Source of the DNA: JBBSOW01 sp038259365
GTDB taxonomy: Bacteria; Actinomycetota; Actinomycetes; Propionibacteriales; Propionibacteriaceae
Assembly (NCBI GenBank): GCA_038259365.1
Contig: JBBSOW010000014.1
Location: forward strand, 1 to 49,505
DNA length: 49,505 nucleotides
Reading direction: 5' to 3'
Positions 1 through 9,560 of this stretch are shown piece after piece. Positions within the stretch are counted from its first letter, which is position 1. Every line of letters starts with the position of its first letter. A model generated the notes under the pieces. It ran no database searches. It worked only from the letters and a program-made list of their open reading frames with translations, and was not told the DNA's origin. A program made the position numbers and the translations under genes.

Positions 1-428
1 CCGGACGGCCGGCGCGAAAACTCAAGGATCTGCCGCGCAGCCGATCCGAGGCCCTCGAAGCGCTGGTGGTCCTGGAGCGAGGCGGGGCCGTCTCACCCGC
101 CACGACGGCCGAGCGGGTCTGGCCCCAGGTCACCATCGACCGGGCCACCCGCGCGCTGGAGGCCGGGCCCCCGCCCGGGCCGCTCAGGACGCTTCGCCGC
201 CACGACGACGAACAGGGCAGTGACTATCTGCGCACCCTGGCCGCCTACCTGGAGCATCCCGCCGCTCCGCGAGCGGCGGCGGCGGCGATCCACGTGCACC
301 CCAACACCCTTCGATACGGAATGCAGCGGATTGCCGAACTGGCCGACCTCGATCTGCGCGATGCCGACGTCAGGCTGGCGCTGCAACTCCAACTGCGAGC
401 GAAACCACGCTCGGCGACACCGCGCTAA
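1..428 (+). CDS. PucR-family transcriptional regulator, C-terminal part (5' end outside window)
   Basis: The reading frame is open from base 3, so the gene begins upstream of the window. The last 60 or so residues match the C-terminal helix-turn-helix of PucR/CdaR regulators: a 'YLRTLAAYLEHP' helix, an Ala-rich recognition helix, then 'HVHPNTLRYGMQRI' and 'ADVRLALQLQLRA'. In this family the segment binds DNA and activates purine, sugar-acid or amine catabolic genes. The effector domain is not visible, so the regulon cannot be inferred. The TAA stop overlaps the comF stop on the other strand by four bases, so the two genes converge with no room for a separate terminator. Confidence 0.75.
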   Translation, partial: GRPARKLKDLPRSRSEALEALVVLERGGAVSPATTAERVWPQVTIDRATRALEAGPPPGPLRTLRRHDDEQGSDYLRTLAAYLEHPAAPRAAAAAIHVHPNTLRYGMQRIAELADLDLRDADVRLALQLQLRAKPRSATPR

Positions 429-1132
429 GGCTTCTCGGCGATCACCGCGAATCCGTCGACTCCGACCCCCTGCTGGAACAGGGCGTGCGCCGCGCTGGCC
501 AGGGTGGACCCGGTCGTGACGATGTCGTCCACCAGCAACACCGCGGTTCCCCCGTTAGCCGTGGAGCGCCACAGCTCGCGGGTGCCCCCTCGCGTGGCGA
601 GGAAGCCGTCGGTCATGTTCGCGCGACGCCCGAGCGCGGACAGGCCGCTCTGGTCCAGCACCCCGGGCCGCTGACGGAGCGCTCCGAGGACCCGACAGCG
701 CACGCCGGCACGCGAAAGACGGGTGGCTGCCCTGCCCGCCAGCACCGCGGTGACATCCAGCCCTCTGGTGCGGACCGCACGCTTGGAGGACGGCACCGGG
801 ACGAGCACCACGCCGGCGGGGGCCGTCGGGCCGCGAAGCTCGGCCAAGCTCGCCGCCGCGGCGGCACCGAGCTGCTCGCCCAACGGCCGCGCCAGGTGCC
901 AGGCGTCGCGTTCCTTCAACGCGGTGACGAGCTGACGCGTGGATCCCGTAAACCGCGATCCGGCGAAGATCGGCCCCTGGCAGCCCCCGCGAAGGACCGG
1001 GTACGGCACCCCGTCGAGGGCGGCTCGACACCCCGAACACAACCGCGCACCGGGCCGGGCACACCCCGCGCAGGCCCAGCCCAAGAAGACCTCCAGACCC
1101 GCCTCGAGCCACGCGCCGCCGGCAGATCCCAT
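425..1132 (-). CDS. comF: ComF-family phosphoribosyltransferase-like protein
   Basis: A 235-residue ComF/GntX-type protein. An N-terminal zinc-ribbon-like pair (Cys21, Cys24, Cys32, Cys35) precedes a type I phosphoribosyltransferase fold. The PRPP loop 'LLVDDIVTTGSTLAS' sits near residues 199-213. ComF proteins are linked to DNA uptake in competent bacteria, but in actinobacteria the role is unproven. The ATG at 1132 is preferred because CATAAT lies six bases before it, as in leaderless genes. An ATG at 1174 would add 14 residues without a ribosome site. It lies downstream of lpqB, as in other actinobacteria, but has its own likely promoter and two DnaA boxes upstream. Confidence 0.85.
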   Translation of the reverse strand: MGSAGGAWLEAGLEVFLGWACAGCARPGARLCSGCRAALDGVPYPVLRGGCQGPIFAGSRFTGSTRQLVTALKERDAWHLARPLGEQLGAAAAASLAELRGPTAPAGVVLVPVPSSKRAVRTRGLDVTAVLAGRAATRLSRAGVRCRVLGALRQRPGVLDQSGLSALGRRANMTDGFLATRGGTRELWRSTANGGTAVLLVDDIVTTGSTLASAAHALFQQGVGVDGFAVIAEKP

Positions 1133-1138
1133 CCCCCG

Positions 1139-1144
1139 ATTATG
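1139..1144 (-). promoter_or_regulatory. Candidate -10 box for leaderless comF
   Basis: CATAAT on the minus strand is followed by six bases and then the ATG at 1132, so transcription would begin at or next to the start codon. No convincing -35 element is visible. The inference rests on the same arrangement recurring at other genes in this window. Confidence 0.4.
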
Positions 1145-1181
1145 GCCGTCCCCCGCCAGCCGAACCGCGTCCATGCGCCGA

Positions 1182-1215
1182 TTGTGGATAACTTCCGGTT
1201 GTGGATAACTTCCGG
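1182..1215 (-). repeat. Two tandem 17-bp repeats, each containing a perfect DnaA box
   Basis: The 17-base unit TTGTGGATAACTTCCGG occurs twice without mismatch (1182-1198 and 1199-1215). Read on the minus strand each copy contains TTATCCACA (1183-1191 and 1200-1208), the strongest form of the DnaA binding site. The pair lies between the lpqB stop and the comF start, about 50-75 bp upstream of the putative comF transcription start. It may be a DnaA-regulated promoter or a titration site. Binding is inferred from sequence only. Confidence 0.65.
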
Positions 1216-1253
1216 CAATCGCCGTTCGGTGGGGTACCCGAACCCGCGCCCAA

Positions 1254-3029
1254 CTATCCTGGATAGCTGGCGGCCTGCACCTCGTCGAGGAGGAACGGCC
1301 ACCGGTAGTCGTCTCGATAACGCCACAGGGACCCCTTCGTCGAGACCACGACGGCCTTGTGACCGGCGGTCTGGGGGAACGTCGCCAACGATTTCGGCGC
1401 CCAATCCCCGGGCCCGATCTGGCTCAGCTCGGTGCCATCCTGGTTGACGAGGTAGGGCTCGGCCTCGGTTTGACCGCCGGGCTCGGCGGCCAACACCATC
1501 AGCCGGGTGGCGTCGACCCAACCCACGTCCAAGGGCACCCGCGGAGCCGGATCTCCGGAGGTGCTCAACACGATGGGCCGCCAACCCGAGACGGCGAGGC
1601 GCTCGCCCCGCTCGATGCGCAGCAGCCCGAGCTGCCATTTCCCTTCCATCCGGCGGATCACCGCCATGCGCGTGCCGTCCGGTGAGATCCGGAAGGCCCG
1701 GACCTGCGAGTCCGCGATCGTCGCGTTGTCGAGGCTGTCGGTCTTGGCCTGCGAGACGCGGTAGAGGCTGCTGCCGCTCGGCTGGTTCGTCATGGCCCAC
1801 AGCTCACCGAACCGGCTGTACTGCGGCCGCAGAATGTCTCCGCCGATCGCGGATGCGGTGGCGAGCTCGCTGCCGGGCGCCAACCCGCACGTCACCAACC
1901 GGCCGGACGTGACCGCGGCGAGGCGACGCGCCGGACCGGAGGCGGGGGTCACGGTGAAACTGCTGATGGGCTCAAAGACCTCCGCACAGGAGCCGCCCAC
2001 CCTCTCGGTTCGGGCCTCGGCGTCGTCGGAGAGGACGATCGACAATCCGTCGGCGTTGGCGACGTACAGCTCATCGGAGCCCACGCTTACCGGATCCACG
2101 CCACCGTAGGCGTCCATGGCGATCACCCCGTCGGCGTTCTGTTCGGGGACCCCGTAGTTCTGGCCGTTCAGGAACAACCGCACCCCGGGCACCTCGCGGA
2201 CCTGGCGGAGCGTCCAGACGATCTGGGCGGCCATCCGACTGCGCTGGGTCCCGTTGAGATTGGCGAGGCTCCCGTTCAGGAAGACGTCGACGACGCCGTT
2301 ACCAACCGGTGTCGCCAACGACGCGGTGGTCTCGCCCGGGAAGGCCGAGGCCACCGCCGGCCGTAGCCACTGCGAGGGGCCCTTCAGCAGCGCCCCCAGC
2401 AGCGAGGTCGCCGGTTGGGAACTGCGCTCGACGAAGATCGGATCGGGCACGAGGGTTTGATAACTCGGCTCGAAGAAGTACAGGTTGTACTGCTCGTAGA
2501 ATCGTTCGAACAGGTACTGCGAGATCAGCACCCCGTTGGGCGGATTGGTGATCCGCCACTGCCCCGTCTGATCCTTTACCAGCCCGAAATCGATCCGGTA
2601 GGTCTTGAACACGTGAGTGAAGCTTCCGTCGGGGCCGAGTTCGCCCTCCAACGGCGCCTCGAGAACGACCGAGTCCTCCGAGACGGTCACCGGATAGGAG
2701 TCGTCGTAGACCAGCACCCCCCGCCTGGGCCGCCAGGCGTCGCGGGCGGCCTCGCTGAGGTAGGAGCGCGCTATGGCGTAATCGCCGACGCTGTTCGACA
2801 TCGCGTGCAAGAAGCCCTCCACCACCAGGCTTGGGCTGGCGTCGGGGACCGGCGGGGCCGGCTCGATCTGCACGCGGGCCGAGGAGCTTCCGCTGGGCAT
2901 GGCCCCGGGCTCGACGGGCCCCGCCGTGGGCACCGAGACGCAACCGGTCAACGCGAGCGCCGCCACGATGGCGGCGGCGTGCAGGAGGCGAGCCCGCTTT
3001 CGAGCGCTAAGCGAGTACTGGGGATTCAT
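1254..3029 (-). CDS. lpqB: Lipoprotein LpqB (MtrAB accessory protein)
   Basis: A 591-residue lipoprotein. Positively charged residues and a hydrophobic stretch lead to a lipobox, 'LALTGC', with Cys30 as the lipidated residue. A GerMN-like region lies around residues 200-310, followed by a long beta-propeller-like C-terminal half. In mycobacteria LpqB interacts with the extracellular part of MtrB and tunes MtrA phosphorylation. The ATG overlaps the mtrB TGA (ATGA), so translation is coupled. An upstream extension of the frame into mtrB is an open-frame artefact and is excluded. The conserved order mtrA-mtrB-lpqB makes the assignment firm. Confidence 0.95.
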   Translation of the reverse strand: MNPQYSLSARKRARLLHAAAIVAALALTGCVSVPTAGPVEPGAMPSGSSSARVQIEPAPPVPDASPSLVVEGFLHAMSNSVGDYAIARSYLSEAARDAWRPRRGVLVYDDSYPVTVSEDSVVLEAPLEGELGPDGSFTHVFKTYRIDFGLVKDQTGQWRITNPPNGVLISQYLFERFYEQYNLYFFEPSYQTLVPDPIFVERSSQPATSLLGALLKGPSQWLRPAVASAFPGETTASLATPVGNGVVDVFLNGSLANLNGTQRSRMAAQIVWTLRQVREVPGVRLFLNGQNYGVPEQNADGVIAMDAYGGVDPVSVGSDELYVANADGLSIVLSDDAEARTERVGGSCAEVFEPISSFTVTPASGPARRLAAVTSGRLVTCGLAPGSELATASAIGGDILRPQYSRFGELWAMTNQPSGSSLYRVSQAKTDSLDNATIADSQVRAFRISPDGTRMAVIRRMEGKWQLGLLRIERGERLAVSGWRPIVLSTSGDPAPRVPLDVGWVDATRLMVLAAEPGGQTEAEPYLVNQDGTELSQIGPGDWAPKSLATFPQTAGHKAVVVSTKGSLWRYRDDYRWPFLLDEVQAASYPG

Positions 3030-4630
3030 CGGTTGGCCTTCCCTTCTGCTTCGCTGACGGTCCGCCACCGGGATCGGCGGCTGTGCTCGTGCAGATCGCG
3101 CGGGACGACCGGCAGCGGAGAAATCTCCAGCACCGCCGAGCGGTGTCGCGGAATCGTCAGGCGGAACTGCGAGCCCAATCCGGGCCGGCCCCACGCGTTC
3201 AGCCAGCCGTCGTGCAGGCGAGCATCCTCCATTGAAATGGCCAACCCCAAACCGGTGCCGCCCACCTTGCGGGCGCGGGCCGGATCGGCCCGCCAGAACC
3301 GCAGGAACACCTGCTTGACCTGGGATGCCTCGAAACCCAGCCCGTGGTCTCGCACCGCGACCGCGACCGCCTTGTCGTCGGCCTCGATGTAGATGTCGAT
3401 CGGCATCTTCTCGCCGTGCTCGATGGCGTTGGTGATGAGGTTGCGCAGGATGCGCGTGATGCGGCGTGGATCCACCTCCGCCGTGGCCTCGCCGCTGCCG
3501 TGCACGACAAGGGGAGTGCCGCAATCCAGCGCGAAGGCGGCTTGGGCGGCCACCTCGCGGCGCACGAGTTCGGCGACGTCCACCTTCTCGATGCTGAGCA
3601 CCGCGGCGCCGGCGTCGAAGCGGGAGATCTCCAGCAGATCGCCCAGCAATTCCTCGAACCTATCCACCTCGGTGTAGAGGAGTTCGGCCGAACGGGTCTC
3701 GACGGGCTCGAAGCCCTCGCGAGCCTCGTACAGCATCTCGGCGGCCATCCGCACCGTGGTGAGCGGGGTTCGCAGTTCGTGGCTTACGTCGGAGACGAAC
3801 TGTTGCTGCACCCGAGAGAGTTCCTCCAGCTGGGTGATCTGCTTTTGCAACTCGCCCGCCATGAAGTTCATGGAGGTGGTCAGCCCGGCGAGATCGTCGG
3901 TGCCGCGCACCGCCATCCGGTCTGCGAGATGGCCCGAGGCGATCCGCTCGGCGGCCAGCCGGGCTTCGCGGACCGGCCCGATGACCTGCCGCGCGACCAA
4001 CCAGGCCACGCCGCCCAGCGCCAGCATGAGGAGCCCACCGGTGGTGACGACCGCGCGTTGCAGCACGTCGAGGGTGTCCACCTCGCGATTCAGCGGGAAG
4101 ATGAGATAGATCGGGTAGCGCCCAGCGTCGGAAGACACCAACGCGCTGCCGACGGCCAGGCCGGGCTCGGTTGACCCGTCGGCGTAATCCACCGTCGTCG
4201 CGGTGACCCACGTCGTCGAATCGCGGTTGATGCGCTCGCGTAACACCTCGGGCACGCTGCCGGGCAGAATCTGTCCCGAGCGGATGTCGGAGACCGGACC
4301 CTGCACGATCACCTGGAACTGCCCGCCGGTGCTGCCCCGGCTAGCCACCTCGAAGGCGAGCCGGGTGAGCACCTCGTTGACGTTGGAGCGGGTGAGGTCG
4401 GCGGCCGATAGCGTGGCCTGGGCCTCGGACAGCGCCACCGAAGACTCGACCAGCGCCGCCCTCTTCTTGCCTTCGACGACGCCCTGGCTCGCCTGCTGCA
4501 TGAGCAAGAACCCACCGGCGAGCAGGACCAATGTCGACGCGATGAGCGTGGAGGCCACCACCCGTAGGGGCAAGGAACCCCACCACGCCCGGCTAGGGGC
4601 CAGGAGCAGTGCGCCGACGCGGCGCAGCAC
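3026..4630 (-). CDS. mtrB: Sensor histidine kinase MtrB
   Basis: A 534-residue membrane histidine kinase. One transmembrane helix lies near residues 24-45 and a second near 193-213. The extracytoplasmic domain between them is followed by a HAMP domain (about 214-267) and a HisKA domain with phospho-His284 in 'DVSHELRTPL'. The ATPase domain shows the N box ('NLITNAIEHG') and a G box ('GGTGLGLA'). It pairs with MtrA to control cell-wall and division genes. The GTG at 4630 is the first usable start. The C-terminal tail after the ATPase domain is about 40 residues and basic. The stop overlaps the lpqB start. Confidence 0.95.
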   Translation of the reverse strand: MLRRVGALLLAPSRAWWGSLPLRVVASTLIASTLVLLAGGFLLMQQASQGVVEGKKRAALVESSVALSEAQATLSAADLTRSNVNEVLTRLAFEVASRGSTGGQFQVIVQGPVSDIRSGQILPGSVPEVLRERINRDSTTWVTATTVDYADGSTEPGLAVGSALVSSDAGRYPIYLIFPLNREVDTLDVLQRAVVTTGGLLMLALGGVAWLVARQVIGPVREARLAAERIASGHLADRMAVRGTDDLAGLTTSMNFMAGELQKQITQLEELSRVQQQFVSDVSHELRTPLTTVRMAAEMLYEAREGFEPVETRSAELLYTEVDRFEELLGDLLEISRFDAGAAVLSIEKVDVAELVRREVAAQAAFALDCGTPLVVHGSGEATAEVDPRRITRILRNLITNAIEHGEKMPIDIYIEADDKAVAVAVRDHGLGFEASQVKQVFLRFWRADPARARKVGGTGLGLAISMEDARLHDGWLNAWGRPGLGSQFRLTIPRHRSAVLEISPLPVVPRDLHEHSRRSRWRTVSEAEGKANR

Positions 4631-4690
4631 CCGACCCGCCAGCCCTCGGGCCGATTCGACGATCCCCGCCCGGTTCAGGACTGCCCCATC

Positions 4691-5407
4691 CTAGACCAGG
4701 TGGGCGGCGCCGGCTTTGTAGCCGATGCCGCGGACCGTCACCACGATCTCGGGATGCTCGGGATCGCGCTCGATCTTCGACCGCAACCGCTGGACGTGCA
4801 CGTTCACCAACCGCGTGTCGGCGGCGTGGCGATAACCCCAGACCTGCTCCAACAAGACCTCGCGGCTGAACACCTGCTGGGGGCGCCGCGCCAGGGCGAG
4901 CAACAGGTCGAACTCCAGCGGCGTCAACCCGATCAGCTCCTCGCCACGGCGAACGGTATGGCCCTCGACGCTGATGTTCAGGTCACCGATCTGCAAGGTG
5001 TCGAGCTCGGCCTCCTCGGGAGGGCGGCGCAACCGGGTGCGGATGCGGGCCACCAGTTCCTTGGCCTTGAACGGCTTGGGGACGTAGTCGTCGGCGCCGG
5101 CCTCCAGGCCCGCCACCACGTCGATCGTGTCGGATTTGGCCGTCAGCATGATGATCGGAACACCCGACACGGCACGAATATCGCGACACACGTCCACCCC
5201 GTCGCGGCCGGGCAGCATCAAATCCAGCAGGACCAGATCCGGTCGCGCGTCGTGGAAGGCGTTCAGGGCGGTATCCCCGTGGCCACACCACACGGTCTCG
5301 TATCCCTCTTGGCGCAATACCAACTGCAGCATTTCCGCCAGTGCAGCATCGTCATCGACCACGAGCACCCTGAACCGGGCACCCCCACTTTTGGTCGCCT
5401 CTGACAC
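4691..5407 (-). CDS. mtrA: DNA-binding response regulator MtrA
   Basis: A 238-residue OmpR/PhoB-type response regulator. The receiver domain has the acidic pocket 'VVDDD' (16-20), phospho-acceptor Asp62 in 'LLDLMLPG', Thr89 and Lys111 ('KPFK'). A winged-helix domain fills roughly 140-236 ('LTPLEFDLLLALA', 'VNVHVQRLRSKIE', 'RGIGYK'). The GTG at 5407 was chosen because GGAGG lies nine bases upstream; a longer form from 5473 would add a non-conserved stretch. MtrA is an essential regulator of division and peptidoglycan hydrolase genes in actinobacteria. A 60-bp gap separates it from mtrB. Confidence 0.97.
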   Translation of the reverse strand: MSEATKSGGARFRVLVVDDDAALAEMLQLVLRQEGYETVWCGHGDTALNAFHDARPDLVLLDLMLPGRDGVDVCRDIRAVSGVPIIMLTAKSDTIDVVAGLEAGADDYVPKPFKAKELVARIRTRLRRPPEEAELDTLQIGDLNISVEGHTVRRGEELIGLTPLEFDLLLALARRPQQVFSREVLLEQVWGYRHAADTRLVNVHVQRLRSKIERDPEHPEIVVTVRGIGYKAGAAHLV

Positions 5408-5473
5408 ATGCCCTCCTTCAACTTTCCGCAAGCGCGGACCGACCCGAGCGCAGATCCCTCCCCGGCTGAGCAC

Positions 5474-5479
5474 ATCCTA
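5474..5479 (-). promoter_or_regulatory. Candidate -10 box of the mtrA promoter
   Basis: TAGGAT on the minus strand lies about 67 bases upstream of the mtrA GTG, so the transcript would carry a leader of roughly 60 bases with the GGAGG site. TTGTCA, a fair -35, is about 20 bases further upstream, which is longer than ideal. Confidence 0.4.
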
Positions 5480-5487
5480 GTCGCGGC

Positions 5488-5503
5488 GTGACGAAATCGT
5501 GAC
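5488..5503 (-). promoter_or_regulatory. Direct repeat resembling an MtrA (OmpR-type) box
   Basis: GTCAC occurs twice on the minus strand with an 11-base period (GTCACGATTTCGTCAC). OmpR/PhoB regulators bind direct repeats one helical turn apart, and MtrA sites carry GTCAC/GTAAC-like half sites. The repeat is just upstream of the putative mtrA -10 and also within 85 bp of the divergent gene at 5571. It could mediate autoregulation and control both directions. Confidence 0.45.
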
Positions 5504-5570
5504 AAGCAACCAGCCGAACCTAGCCGTCAGCTCCCCATCGACAGCCGCCTAAGCATGACAGACTTCGCCT

Positions 5571-6644
5571 GTGGTAACGGCACAACCTCCCAATCGACGG
5601 ACGCGTCCTGCGGTTGCCGATGCGCAGACGGGCCTGTTGCTCCCCCTGCGAGCCCTCACCCTGGGCGAGATCATGGACGTGGCGTTCATGCTCATTCAGC
5701 GCAATCCGGCCGCCATGCTGGGAAAACCGCTGGCCCTTAGCTGCGGCTTCGGCGCCTGTCTCGGCGCCGGCATCGCCGGATACCTCCTGCTGATGAGATT
5801 CGGCGGCGAGGCCGTCGCCACTGCGGTGGCGGTCCTCTTGGGCCTGCTGTTCCTCGTCGTGTTGGGGATCGCGGTCCTCTGGTTGGGGGTGCTGATCAGC
5901 CGAGTCAGCGCCGCAGAAGTCTTGGGCCCCGGGTTTGCGCCGGCGTTGACCAGGCTCACCTGGCGCCGGTCCTTGTCGGTGCTGCCGTCGGTTCTCGGGT
6001 TCACGGTCTTGGCCGCGGTCGCGTTCTACTTCTGGACCAACATCACCGGAATCCTCATGGTGTTCGTCCTGCCTTTCGCCTACTCCGAGGCGGCGATCGC
6101 GGTGGTGCTGGCGCTGATCGCGGCCCTATGGGTCCTGGGATTCGGTTACCTCATCTGCGCCGTGCCCGCCTACGCGCTCGAGAACGCCTCCGCTCCGGGG
6201 TGGATCGGCAAACCAACGCGCTCGACGAACCTGGTGATGGCCTTCGTTCGTTCCTTTCAGCTCATCGGCTGGCGCCAGGCCGGACGCTGCCTGCTTCTCA
6301 CGCTCGGCAGCCTCGTCGTCGCGCTGGTGAGCGTGGCCGCCTGCTCGGCGGGCACGATCGTCCTCCTGTGGGTCTACGCCGGCAACCTCACCGACGGGTT
6401 GGGCGCGGTCCAGGACAACCCCTGGGTGGTGTACACGTTCATCGTCGGCGTCGGCGTCGTCGTGCTCTCGGTCTGCACGGCCTTCGTGTTCTCGGCCCAA
6501 ACGATCTTCTACCTGGATCTGCGGATGCGCCGAGAGGGGCTGGACGTGGCGATGCGCTTCGACGTCGTGCAGATCCCCGACCCCAACGGGCAGGGAGCGC
6601 GGATGCCCGAGCACTACCCCGGCCATTACCGGGGGGGCCGCTAA
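5571..6644 (+). CDS. Multipass membrane protein, first gene of the DUF4129-MoxR-DUF58 operon
   Basis: A 357-residue hydrophobic protein with an N-terminal amphipathic 'LRALTLGEIMDVAF' motif and about six transmembrane helices. Repeated paired helices resemble the membrane domain found in glycerophosphodiester-phosphodiesterase-like and DUF7847-type proteins, but the function is unknown. The GTG at 5571 has no ribosome site; CAGACT six bases upstream suggests a leaderless transcript. It is divergent from mtrA and two bases upstream of the next gene. The strong synteny with MoxR clusters suggests a role in envelope assembly rather than transport. Confidence 0.7.
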   Translation: MVTAQPPNRRTRPAVADAQTGLLLPLRALTLGEIMDVAFMLIQRNPAAMLGKPLALSCGFGACLGAGIAGYLLLMRFGGEAVATAVAVLLGLLFLVVLGIAVLWLGVLISRVSAAEVLGPGFAPALTRLTWRRSLSVLPSVLGFTVLAAVAFYFWTNITGILMVFVLPFAYSEAAIAVVLALIAALWVLGFGYLICAVPAYALENASAPGWIGKPTRSTNLVMAFVRSFQLIGWRQAGRCLLLTLGSLVVALVSVAACSAGTIVLLWVYAGNLTDGLGAVQDNPWVVYTFIVGVGVVVLSVCTAFVFSAQTIFYLDLRMRREGLDVAMRFDVVQIPDPNGQGARMPEHYPGHYRGGR

Positions 6645-6646
6645 CC

Positions 6647-7321
6647 GTGCTGCCGCTCGAGATACCCATCCAGCTGAGCCGCGAAGAGGCCCAACGGCTG
6701 GCGGCCGAAGAGCTGGGAAAGTTGCGCTACGGATTCGATCTGCCGCCCGCGCTGCTCGCCCTCCAGGAGCGCATCGGACGGCTGCTGACGGCCATCTTGG
6801 ATTCGCTGTTCGGGCTCGATCAACAACAGGGCAGCGGGGGTACAACAGCGTGGTTCGCCATCATTTTCGTGGCCGTTCTCGTGATCGGGGTGAGCCTCGT
6901 GGTGTGGCGCGTCGGCCTGCCGCGGTTGAACCGCCGGCGGATCGACGGACAGGTCGACGCCGATTCGACGGTCAGCGCGGAGCAGTACCGCACGCTGGCC
7001 GAGGCCGCGGCCGCCCGCGGCGAATGGCGCACGGCGGTGCGGGAACGCTTCCGCAGCCTCGTGCGCGCGCTGGAGGCGCGCACGATCTTGGACCCTCGGC
7101 CCTCGCGCACCGCCCTCGAGGTGGCGACGCTCGCGGGTCGGCTGATGCCCGGCCACCAAGACGAGTTGTCGTCCGCGGCGGGAGTCTTCAGCGACATCGA
7201 GTACGGCGACGCCGTCGCCACCGCCGAGCACTACGCCCGGCTGACCGCGCTCGAGACCTCCATCGTGTCCGGGGCCGACAGGGTCGATCTCGCCGCCGCC
7301 GAGGCGGCGCTGGGCCGATGA
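6647..7321 (+). CDS. DUF4129 domain membrane protein
   Basis: A 224-residue protein. The N-terminal part is helical ('IPIQLSREEAQRLAAEELGKL'), one transmembrane helix follows at about 66-86, and the C-terminal cytoplasmic domain has the DUF4129 pattern 'YRTLAEAAAARGEWRTAVRERFRSLVRAL' and 'RTALEVA'. The GTG start is two bases after the previous stop, and the TGA overlaps the next ATG (ATGA), indicating translational coupling. DUF4129 proteins regularly accompany DUF4350, MoxR and DUF58 in actinobacteria. Their biochemical function is not established. Confidence 0.85.
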   Translation: MLPLEIPIQLSREEAQRLAAEELGKLRYGFDLPPALLALQERIGRLLTAILDSLFGLDQQQGSGGTTAWFAIIFVAVLVIGVSLVVWRVGLPRLNRRRIDGQVDADSTVSAEQYRTLAEAAAARGEWRTAVRERFRSLVRALEARTILDPRPSRTALEVATLAGRLMPGHQDELSSAAGVFSDIEYGDAVATAEHYARLTALETSIVSGADRVDLAAAEAALGR

Positions 7322-8546
7322 GCGCCTCCCCCGGCACGCTGCCCGCGCCCGACATCGCCGAGACGCCGGCCCCGGACGCCCGAGTCCCGTTGCTCAAGCG
7401 GGGCTGGTTCCGGCTGGCCGCGCTGGCGGCCATCGCCACGATCCTGATCGTCGCCGCCCTGATCGGGCTCATCGCCTTCACCGCGGAGAACCGTGTCAAC
7501 GACCCCACGTCCCACAGCAAGGTCGGTGCGGCCGCGGTGGCCAACCTCATCGCCGATCAGGGCGTGGACGTCTCGACCAGCTACGACGTCACCCAGGCCA
7601 CGGATCGGATCGAACCCGGATCGACCTTCGTCGTGGCCAACCCCGGCGTCCTCACCGCGGCCCAGTGGCGGGCCGTCTTGGCCAAAGCCCCCGCCGATCT
7701 GGTCGTGCTCTCGAGCGAGCAGTCGGCCCTGCTCGATCTGGGCGCTCCGGTCACCGCCAGCTCGACTCTCGCAACGCCACAAGCGCTCGAGCCCGGGTGC
7801 GAGGACCCCGACGCCGTGCGGGCCGGCAGCGTGCTCATCGCGTCGCCCCAGCCCGACCTCGCTGTCGAATGGGCGCCGGGTTACGTTCCCGACTCCGCCG
7901 CCGTCACCACCTGTTACCACGATCCCTTCTCGTTCGCCGGAGCGGGCGCGGGCTACGCCCGATACGCCGAAGGGGCGACCACGGTGCACCTGTTCGCCGG
8001 CGGGCTGCAGAACGGCCAGCTCGATCAGGCCGGGAACGCCGCGTTCTCGATGGCCTTGCTCGGCCGGCACCGACACCTGGTCTGGCTGACCGCACAGTGG
8101 GGGTCGGAGGCACCGGATGAGGCCGGCCCCGACGGGGCTCCGATTCTGGTGTTGCCGCAGGGCTGGGGGTGGGCGGTGGCGATGGGCTTTTTCACCCTCG
8201 CCGTCGTCGCCGTCTGGCGGGGCCGCCGCTTGGGCCCGATCCTGGAGGAGAACCTGCCCGTCCGGGTTCGCGCCAGCGAGACCGTCGAGGGTCACGGACG
8301 ACTGTATTTCCGCAACGACGCGCGCGCTCGCGCCGCCGACATCCTCCGCTCTGCCTCCCTAGGACGGCTGGGAGCCCAGTTCGGGCAGAGCGACCCCCAA
8401 GCGCTGGTCCCGCTCATCGCCAGCCGCGTCGGGGTGCCGGACGCCCAGATCGGCGGCCTCCTCTTCGGTGCCCCACCTGGTACCGACGCCGAACTCATCG
8501 GCTTGCAACACTCCCTGCAGCATCTAGAAACGGAGGTCCGTCGGCT

Positions 8547-8550
<4 letters not shown>
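7318..8550 (+). CDS. DUF4350 domain membrane protein
   Basis: A 410-residue protein with a transmembrane helix near residues 30-54, an extracytoplasmic or luminal domain with the DUF4350 pattern ('VAANLIADQGVDVSTSYD', 'TFVVANPGVLT'), and a second helix near 280-298. The C-terminal tail is cytoplasmic. DUF4350 resembles a GATase1-like fold without obvious catalytic residues. The start overlaps the DUF4129 stop and the stop overlaps the MoxR start, so four genes are read as one unit. Function unknown; context suggests a partner of the MoxR ATPase. Confidence 0.85.
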
Positions 8551-9518
<968 letters not shown>

Positions 9519-9560
9519 GCGCCAGTTTGTGAGAAAAGTCATGGGAGGAGGTGAACCGCG

